DNA of 64,000 nt from Rana temporaria (taxonomy: Eukaryota; Chordata; Amphibia; Anura; Ranidae). The stretch covers positions 12,972,167-13,036,166 of the forward strand of contig NC_053490.1 of assembly GCF_905171775.1 (NCBI RefSeq). The letters run 5' to 3'. Shown in pieces: positions 57,344 through 64,000 of the stretch; the first letter of the stretch is position 1; each line of letters starts with the position of its first letter. The position numbers and the translations under genes were made by a program. A model generated the notes under the pieces. That model worked only from the letters and a program-made list of their open reading frames with translations, had not been told where the DNA came from and made no database searches.

Positions 57344-58040
57344 AGGGGGGGGGGGGTAGGAGGGTACACTAAGGGGTGTAGGAGGGCACAGAACAGGGGG
57401 GTTAGGCGGGCACAGTAAGGGGGGTTAGGGCACAGTTATGGGGTTAGGAGGGCGCATAACAGGGGGGTTAGGAGGGCACAGTTATGGGGTTAGAAGGGTG
57501 CAGAACAGGGGGGTTAGGTGGGCACAGTAAGGGGGGTTAGGGCACAGTTATGGGGTTAGAAGGGTGCAGAACAGGGGGGTTAGGAGGGCACAGTTATGGG
57601 GTTAGAAGGGTGCAGAACAGGGGGGTTAGGCGGGCACAGTAAGGGGGGTTAGGGCACAGTTATGGGGTTAGGAGGGCGCATAACAGGGGGGTTAGGAGGG
57701 CACAGTTATGGGGTTAGAAGGGTGCAGAACAGGGGGGTTAGGAGGGCACAGTTATGGGGTTAGAAGGGTGCAGAACAGGGGGGTTAGGCGGGCACAGTAA
57801 GGGGGGTTAGGGCACAGTTATTGGGTTAGAAGGGTGCAGAACAGGGGGGTTAGGAGGGCACAGTTATGGGGTTAGAAGGGTGCAGAACAGGGGGGTTAGG
57901 AGGGCACAGTTATGGGGTTAGAAGGGTGCAGAACAGGGGGGGTTAGGAGGGCACAGTTATGGGGTTAGAAGGGTGCAGTAAAACGGTTAGGAGGGACAGT
58001 GCAGGGAGTTAGGAGGGAGTTAGGAGAACACAGTAAGGGG
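57344..58040 (+). repeat. G-rich minisatellite, GGGGGTTAGG type
   Basis: Units of about 40-48 bp combine GGGGGGTTAGGAGGGCACAG, TTATGGGGTTAGAAGGGTGC and AGAACAG. The many GGGG runs within a few bases suggest quadruplex potential. The TTAGG similarity to telomere repeats is not a true (TTAGGG)n array. Confidence 0.92.
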
Positions 58041-58350
58041 ATTAGGGCCCAGTACAGAGTGTAAGCTCCTCTGGTGCAGAGACTGTTGGGACTGGCTCGG
58101 TGTTCTCTGTACAGCACTGCGGTATATGTCAGAGCTATAGAAATGTATAATAATAATTATAAAAAAGTGTGTGACTGTGGGGGGACAGTCACACACTTTT
58201 TTATTATACATTTCTATAGCTCTGACATATACCACAGTGCTGTACAGAGAACACCGAGCCAGTCACATCAGTCTCTCCACCAGAGGAGCTTACACGCTGT
58301 ACTGGGCCCTAATCCCCTTACTGTGTTCTCCTAACCTCCCTATAAATATA
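58020..58350. repeat. Inverted repeat, arms of about 150 bp
   Basis: AGAACACAGTAAGGGGATTA at 58,023 is matched by its inverse TAATCCCCTTACTGTGTTCT at about 58,311. The arms run inward through GTAAGCTCCTCTGG and GTATATGTCAGAGCTATAGA to an apex GTGACTGTGGGGGGACAGTC near 58,180. A partial third copy of one arm is at 58,395-58,485. It includes a phrase (GTGTAAGCTCCTCTGG) common in amphibian repeats. Confidence 0.88.
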
Positions 58351-58509
58351 TGATGATAATAATAATAGTGTGTGACTGTGGGGGGGGGGGGGGCATTAGA
58401 GTGTAAGCTCCTCTGGTACAGAGACTGATGTGCCTTGCTTAGTGACCTCTTTACAGCACTGCGTTATATGTCAGAGCTTTAAATTAGTAATACAGTAAAG
58501 TATAAAAGA

Positions 58510-58668
58510 ATGACCTGCAAAGTAAACATGATAAAATATAGTAACATTAAATGTATAATGATAAGTGTGTGGCTGTGGGGGGACAGTCGCACACTTTTAT
58601 TATTATACATTTCATGTTACAATGTTTTATCATGTTTACTTTGCAGGTCATTGTTTTATACTTTACAG
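58510..58668. repeat. Second inverted repeat with the same apex
   Basis: GACCTGCAAAGTAAACATGA (58,511) is inverted at about 58,630-58,650 (TCATGTTTACTTTGCAGGTC). The apex GGCTGTGGGGGGACAGTC matches that of the preceding hairpin. Confidence 0.85.
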
Positions 58669-58875
58669 AGGTGCGGGGAGGGGGTACAGAGGTGCGGGGA
58701 GGGGGTACAGAGGTGCGGGGAGGGGGTACAGAGGTATGGGGAGGGGGTACAGAGGTATGGGGAGGGGGTACAGAGGTACGGGGAGGGTACAGAGGTGCGG
58801 GGAGGGGGTACAGAGGTATGGGGAGGGTACAGAGGTATGGGGAGGGTACAGAGGTATGGGGAGGGTACAGAGTCA
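58668..58875 (+). repeat. 18-21-bp minisatellite
   Basis: About 11 units of TACAGAGGTGCGGGGAGGGG (21-bp form) or TACAGAGGTATGGGGAGG (18-bp form). Confidence 0.93.
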
Positions 58876-58910
58876 GGCCTAGGGCAGCACAAAACCTAAA
58901 TACGCCTCTG
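58873..58910 (-). mobile_element. hAT-like terminus next to the minisatellite
   Basis: Read on the minus strand it begins CAGAGGCGTATTTAGGTTTT and continues GTGCTGCCCTAGGCC, a CAG-starting hAT-type end. The interior would be the 18-21-bp array. The second terminus is not identified; 44,715 is a candidate by similarity only. Confidence 0.45.
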
Positions 58911-59049
58911 ACTCCAGCGCTGTAGGAGGTGATTTCACCACTACAGTTAAAAAAATAAAACAGGTACATGTATGCCCATCATTAGAAGTGGGTGGATGCA
59001 GGGCGGTATTCTAATGGTGGGCATACCCACCGATCAATCTCTTTTTTTT

Positions 59050-59395
59050 TCCGTTCAGCCCACAGGCTGCATGAAAAAAGTTTGAGGGCAGAGGAGAGAT
59101 CTAGAGTCTAATAGACCCTATTTTTTTTTTTTTAAAGGAGTACCTGTCACTACCTATTGCTATCATTGGGGATATTTACATTCTCTGTGATAACAATAAA
59201 AATTGTATTTATTTTTTAAAGTAACAATGTAAAAATAAAATAAAAAAAGCGAAATAAATTAAGAAAAAAAAAAAAAACGCTGCACGGATGTGCTCAATTG
59301 TAAAGTATGTCGTGTTTGGTATCTATGTATTGTAATTATACATTAAATATGCATTAAAAATTCAAAAAGGTGTTTTTTTTTCTCAAAACAATTAC
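59050..59395 (+). repeat. Family B fragment
   Basis: Contains GAGAGATCTAGAGTCTAATA and, further on, GTTTGGTATCTATGTATTGT, in the same order as in the copies at 2.6-4.2 and 12.7-13.5 kb. A run of 21 G follows at 59,406-59,426. Confidence 0.55.
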
Positions 59396-59531
59396 CGTAC
59401 TTAGCGGGGGGGGGGGGGGGGGGGGGCCTTTACAAAAAAAGAAAAATATATATAAAAATCTGGGACCCTTCATAACGTCATAAAAGAGAAAACCATACAT
59501 TTTAAAGAAACATTTAAAGAGCGTATTATAC

Positions 59532-60248
59532 AAAGATAAGACAGATACACAGTGGAACTTCGGATTACGAGCATAATCCGTTCCAGGAGAATGCTCGTAA
59601 TCCAAAGTGCTCACATATCAAAGTGAGTTTCCCCATTGAAGTTAATGGAAACGAAAATAATTTGTTCCGCATTGACTTCAATTGCATGCAATACCGCATG
59701 TGGCCAGAGGTGGGGGGGGGCGCCGGAGAGCATCGGAGACACTCGGAAATGTCACTTGCCACTTGTCACCAGATTCAGCATGTCACTTGCCATCCGTCCC
59801 CTGCCACCAGATTTAGTGTGTCACTTGCCACCCATCCCGTCACCAGATTCAGCGTGTCACTTGTCACTTGGAATGGGTGACAGCAGGGGGACTGGGCGAC
59901 AGCAGAGGACTGGCTGACAGCAGAGGACTGGGCGACAGCAAGGGGACTGGGTTACAGAGGACTGGGTGACAGAGGACTGGGTGACAGCAGGCTGGGTGAC
60001 AGCAGGGGACTGGGTGACAGAGGACTGGGTGACAGGGGACTGGGTGACAGCAGGGGACTGGGTGACAGCAGGGGACTGGGTAACAGGGGACTGGGTGACA
60101 GAGGGCTGGGTGACAGAGGACTGGGTGACAGCAGGGTACTGGGTGACAGGGGACTGGGTGACAGAGGGCTGGGGGACAGCAGGGGACTGGGTGACAGAGG
60201 GCTGGGTGACAGCAGGGGACTGGGTGACAGGGGACTGGGTGACCGAGG
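59532..60248 (+). repeat. Left arm of the terminal palindrome, with mariner-like end
   Basis: This arm pairs with 63,328-63,999. It starts in flanking DNA (AAAGATAAGACAGATACA), continues with CAGTGGAACTTCGGATTACG (59,550), which resembles a Tigger/mariner-type terminal repeat, and passes through three CACTTG(C/T)CAC phrases into the start of the 15-bp array. Similarity to the other arm is nearly complete apart from a few substitutions, homopolymer changes and a small loss of repeat units. Confidence 0.9.
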
Positions 60249-63200
60249 ACTGGGTGACAGGGGACTGGGTGACAGGGGACTGGGTGAGAGCAGGGTATTG
60301 GGTAACAGGGGACTGGGTGACAGGGGACTGGGTGACAGAGGACTGGGTGACAGGGGGCTGGGTGACAGAGGACTGGGTGACAGAGGACTGGGTGACAGGG
60401 GACTGGGTGACAGCAGGGGACTGGGTGACAGCAGGGGACTGGGTGACAGAGGGCTGGGTGACAGAGGGCTGGGTGACAGGGGGCTGGGTGACAGGGGGCT
60501 GGGTGACAGAGGACTGGGGGACAGGGTGACAGAGGGCTGGGTGACAGGGGACTGGGTGACAGAGGGCTGGGTGACAGAGGACTGGGTGACAGGGGGCTGG
60601 GTGACAGCAGGGGACTGGGTAACAGGGGACTGGGTGACAGCAGGGGACTGGGTGACAGCAGGGGACTGGGTGACAGCAGGGGACTGGGTAACAGGGGACT
60701 GGGTGACAGAGGGCTGGGTGACAGCAGGGTACTGGGTGACAGGGGACTGGGTGACAGGGGACTGGGTGACAGAGGGCTGGGGGACAGCAGGGGACTGGGT
60801 GACAGAGGACTGGGTGACAGAGGACTGGGTGACAGCAGGGTATTGGGTAACAGGGGACTGGGTGACAGGGGACTGGGTGACAGAGGACTGGGTGACAGGG
60901 GGCTGGGTGACAGAGGACTGGGTGACAGAGGACTGGGTGACAGAGGACTGGGTGACAGGGGACTGGGTGACAGAGGACTGGGTGACAGCAGGGGACTGGG
61001 TGACAGAGGGCTGGGTGACAGGGGGCTGGGTGACAGAGGACTGGGTGACAGAGGGCTGGGTGACAGAGGGTTGGGTGACAGAGGGCTGGGTGACAGAGGG
61101 CTGGGTGACAGGGGACTGGGTGACAGAGGGCTGGGTGACAGGGGACTGGGTGACAGAGGGCTGGGTGACAGGGGGCTGGGTGACAGAGGACTGGGTGACA
61201 GAGGGCTGGGTGACAGAGGGTTGGGTGACAAAGGGCTGGGTGACAGAGGGCTGGGTGACAGGGGACTGGGTGACAGAGGGCTGGGTGACAGGGGACTGGG
61301 TGACAGAGGGCTGGGTGACCGAGGGCTGGGTGACCGAGGGCTGGGTGACAGGGGACTGGGTGACAGGGGGCTGGGTGACAGAGGGCTGGGTGACAGAGGG
61401 CTGGGTGACAGAGGACAGGGTGACAGGGTGACAGAGGGCTGGGTGACAGAGGGCTGGGTGACAGAGGGCTGGGTGACAGGGGACTGGGTGACAGAGGGCT
61501 GGGTGACAGAGGACTGGGTGACAGAGGACTGGGGGACAGGGGGCGGGGTGACAGAGGACAGGGTGACAGAGGGCTGGGGGACAGGGTGACAGAGGGCTGG
61601 GTGACAGAGGGCTGGGTGACAGGGGACAGGGGGTGACAGAGGGCTGGGTGACAGGGTGACAGGGGACAGGGTGACAGAGGGCTGGGTGACAGGGGGCTGG
61701 GTGACAGAGGACAGGGTGACAGAGGGCTGGGTGACAAGGGACTGGGTGACAGAGGGTTGGGTGACAGAGGGTTGGGTGACAGAGGGCTGGGTGACAGAGG
61801 ACTGGGTGACAGAGGGCTGGGTGACAGGGGGCTGGGTGACAGGGGGCTGGGTGACAGAGGGCTGGGTGACAGAGGACAGGGTGACAGAGGACAGGGTGAC
61901 AGGGTGACAGAGGGCTGGGTGACAGAGGGCTGGGTGACAGAGGGCTGGGTGACAGGGGACTGGGTGACAGAGGGCTGGGTGACAGAGGACTGGGTGACAG
62001 AGGACTGGGGGACAGGGGGCTGGGTGACAGAGGACAGGGTGACAGAGGGCTGGGGGACAGGGTGACAGAGGGCTGGGTGACAGAGGGCTGGGTGACAGGG
62101 GACAGGGGGGTGACAGAGGGCTGGGTGACAGGGTGACAGGGGGACAGGGTGACAGAGGGCTGGGTGACAGGGGGCTGGGTGACAGAGGACAGGGTGACAG
62201 AGGGCTGGGTGACAAGGGACTGGGTGACAGAGGGTTGGGTGACAGAGGGTTGGGTGACAGAGGGCTGGGTGACAGAGGACTGGGTGACAGAGGGCTGGGT
62301 GACAGGGGGCTGGGTGACAGGGGGCTGGGTGACAGAGGGCTGGGTGACAGAGGACAGGGTGACCGGGGACAGGGTGACAGAGGGCTGGGGGACAGGGTGA
62401 CAGAGGGCTGGGTGACAGAGGGCTGGGTGACAGGGGACAGGGGGTGACAGAGGGCTGGGTGACAGGGTGACAGGGGACAGGGTGACAGAGGGCTGGGTGA
62501 CAGGGGGCTGGGTGACAGAGGACAGGGTGACAGAGGGCTGGGTGACAAGGGACTGGGTGACAGAGGGTTGGGTGACAGAGGGTTGGGTGACAGAGGGCTG
62601 GGTGACAGAGGACTGGGTGACAGAGGGCTGGGTGACAGGGGGCTGGGTGACAGGGGACTGGGTGACAGAGGGCTGGGTGACAGAGGGCTGGGTGACAGGG
62701 GACTGGGTGACAGGGGACTGGGTGACAGAGGGCTGGGTGACAGAGGACAGGGTGACCGGGGACAGGGTGACAGAGGGCTGGGTGACAGAGGGCTGGGTGA
62801 CAGGGGACTGGGTGACAGAGGGCTGGGTGATAGGGGGCTGGGTGACAGGGGGCTGGGTGACAGAGGACAGGGTGACAGAGGGCTGGGGGACAGGGTGACA
62901 GAGGGCTGGGTGACAGGGGACAGGGGGTGACAGAGGGCTGGGTGACAGGGGACAGGGTGACAGGGGACAGGGTGACAGAGGGCTGGGTGACAGGGGGCTG
63001 GGTGACAGAGGACTGGGTGACAGGTGGCTGGGTGACAGAGGACAGGGTGACAGAGGGCTGGGTGACAGAGGACTGGGTGACAGAGGGCTGGGTGACAGAG
63101 GACAGGGGGTGACAGAGGGCTGGGTGACAGGGTGACAGGGGACAGGGTGACAGAGGGCTGGGTGACAGAGGGCTGAGTGGCAGAGGGCTGGGTGACAGAG

Positions 63201-63325
63201 GACAGGGGGTGACAGAGGGCTGGGTGACAGGGGACAGGGTGACAGAGGACAGGGGGTGACAGAGGGCTGGGTGACAGGGGACAAGGTGACAGAGGGCTGG
63301 GTGACAGAGGACAGGGGTGACAGAG
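59873..63325 (+). repeat. 15-bp minisatellite, about 3.4 kb
   Basis: Units of GGGTGACAGAGGGCT and variants (GGGTGACAGGGGACT; 18-bp GGGTGACAGCAGGGGACT). Variant blocks recur, for example GGGTGACAAGGGACTGGG at about 61,730, 62,210 and 62,540, showing higher-order duplication of about 330-480 bp. Both strands give spurious long ORFs. Confidence 0.96.
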
Positions 63326-63327
63326 GT

Positions 63328-64000
63328 CCTCTGTCACCCAGTCCCCTGTCACCCAGTCCCCTGCTGTACCCAGCCCTCTGTCACCCAGTCCCCTGCTGTC
63401 ACCCAGCCCTCTGTCACCCAGCCCTCTGTCACCCAGTCCCCTGTTACCCAGTCCCCTGCTGTCACCCAGTCCCCTGCTGTCACCCAGTCCCCTGTCACCC
63501 AGTCCTCTGTCACCCAGTCCCCAGCTGTCACCCAGCCTGCTGTCACCCAGTCCTCTGTCACCCAGTCCTCTGTAACCCAGTCCTCTTGCTGTCGCCCAGT
63601 CCTCTGCTGTCAGCCAGTCCTCTGCTGTCGCCCAGTCCCCCTGCTGTCACCCAGTCCAAGTGACAAGTGACACGCTGAATCTGGTGACGGGATGGGTGGC
63701 AAGTGACACACTAAATCTGGTGGCAGGGGACGGATGGCAAGTGACATGCTGAATCTGGTGACAAGTGGCAAGTGACATTTCCGAGTGTCTCCGATGCTCT
63801 CCGGCGCCCCCCCCCCCCACCTCTGGCCACATGCGGTATTGCATGCAATTGAAGTCAATGCGGGAACAAATTATTTTCGTTTCCATTAACTTCAATGGGG
63901 AAACTCGCTTTGATATGTGAGCACTTTGGATTACGAGCATTCTCCTGGAACGGATTATGCTCGTAATCCGAAGTTCCACTGTGTATCTGTCTTATCTTTA
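63328..64000 (-). repeat. Right arm of the terminal palindrome
   Basis: Inverse of 59,532-60,248, beginning at the junction CAGAGGTCCTCTG (centre 63,327) and still matching at the window edge, so the arm probably continues beyond it. Confidence 0.9.

Noticed and set aside
57344..58040. Interstitial telomere repeat
   Set aside because: TTAGG phrases are embedded in units of about 40-48 bp and never form consecutive TTAGGG repeats.
44715..58910. A single 14-kb hAT element spanning both CAG-type ends
   Set aside because: The ends share only part of their sequence, no matching 8-bp duplication flanks them, and the interval includes a promoter-less gene exon and other elements. Separate fragments are simpler.
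59857..63352. Open frames of 626, 1,162 and 1,110 codons and the plus-strand VTEGW repeats
   Set aside because: Translation of the 15-bp array in several frames on both strands; no other protein features.

Overview
The window looks like non-coding-rich DNA from a large amphibian genome, most likely a ranid-type frog. The evidence is the repeat content. There are vertebrate CR1 and L2-like LINEs, Tc1/mariner, hAT and TTAA-target DNA transposons, a C2H2 zinc-finger array in a single exon, and GT/AG splice signals. There are no bacterial-style operons. Species assignment is inference; no ribosomal or mitochondrial marker is present.

Layout. 1-14 kb: fragments of LINEs, a hAT transposase tail, a piggyBac-like element nested in an older repeat, and a decayed L2-like LINE about 4 kb long (8.1-12.1 kb, minus strand). 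15.3-17.4 kb: a 707-codon open C2H2 zinc-finger array with about 23 fingers on the minus strand, the clearest protein-coding unit in the left half. 18-20.5 kb: an RT fragment and a solo LTR with a perfect 5-bp target duplication. 20.8-25.4 kb: a Tc1 copy split by a hAT element, which itself holds further insertions, and by a TTAA foldback. 25.4-34.7 kb: a chain of about 0.7-kb MITEs with 3-bp target duplications and other nested elements. 34.7-38.8 kb: a hAT-like element whose interior has expanded into a 31-bp minisatellite. A 200-N assembly gap follows.

39-64 kb is dominated by at least nine minisatellites with different units (15 to about 46 bp). The largest is a 7.8-kb array of a 24-bp unit (45.9-53.7 kb) with higher-order structure. 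Embedded among them are a GC-rich, apparently divergent promoter (about 42.9-43.4 kb), a candidate untranslated exon (45.72-45.82 kb), and an open reading frame of 613 codons for a highly charged coiled-coil protein (55,495-57,336) preceded by a good splice acceptor. I infer, but cannot show, that these three belong to one plus-strand gene whose intron contains the 24-bp array. The window ends in a palindrome: the segment at 59.53-60.25 kb reappears inverted at 63.33-64.0 kb around a near-zero spacer.

The very long open frames across the arrays (up to 2,650 codons) arise because the repeat units lack stop codons; I do not annotate them as proteins. I found no CRISPR, tRNA or rRNA genes. The most interesting signals are transposons that carry internal minisatellites, the terminal palindrome, and the possible divergent promoter with its array-filled intron.
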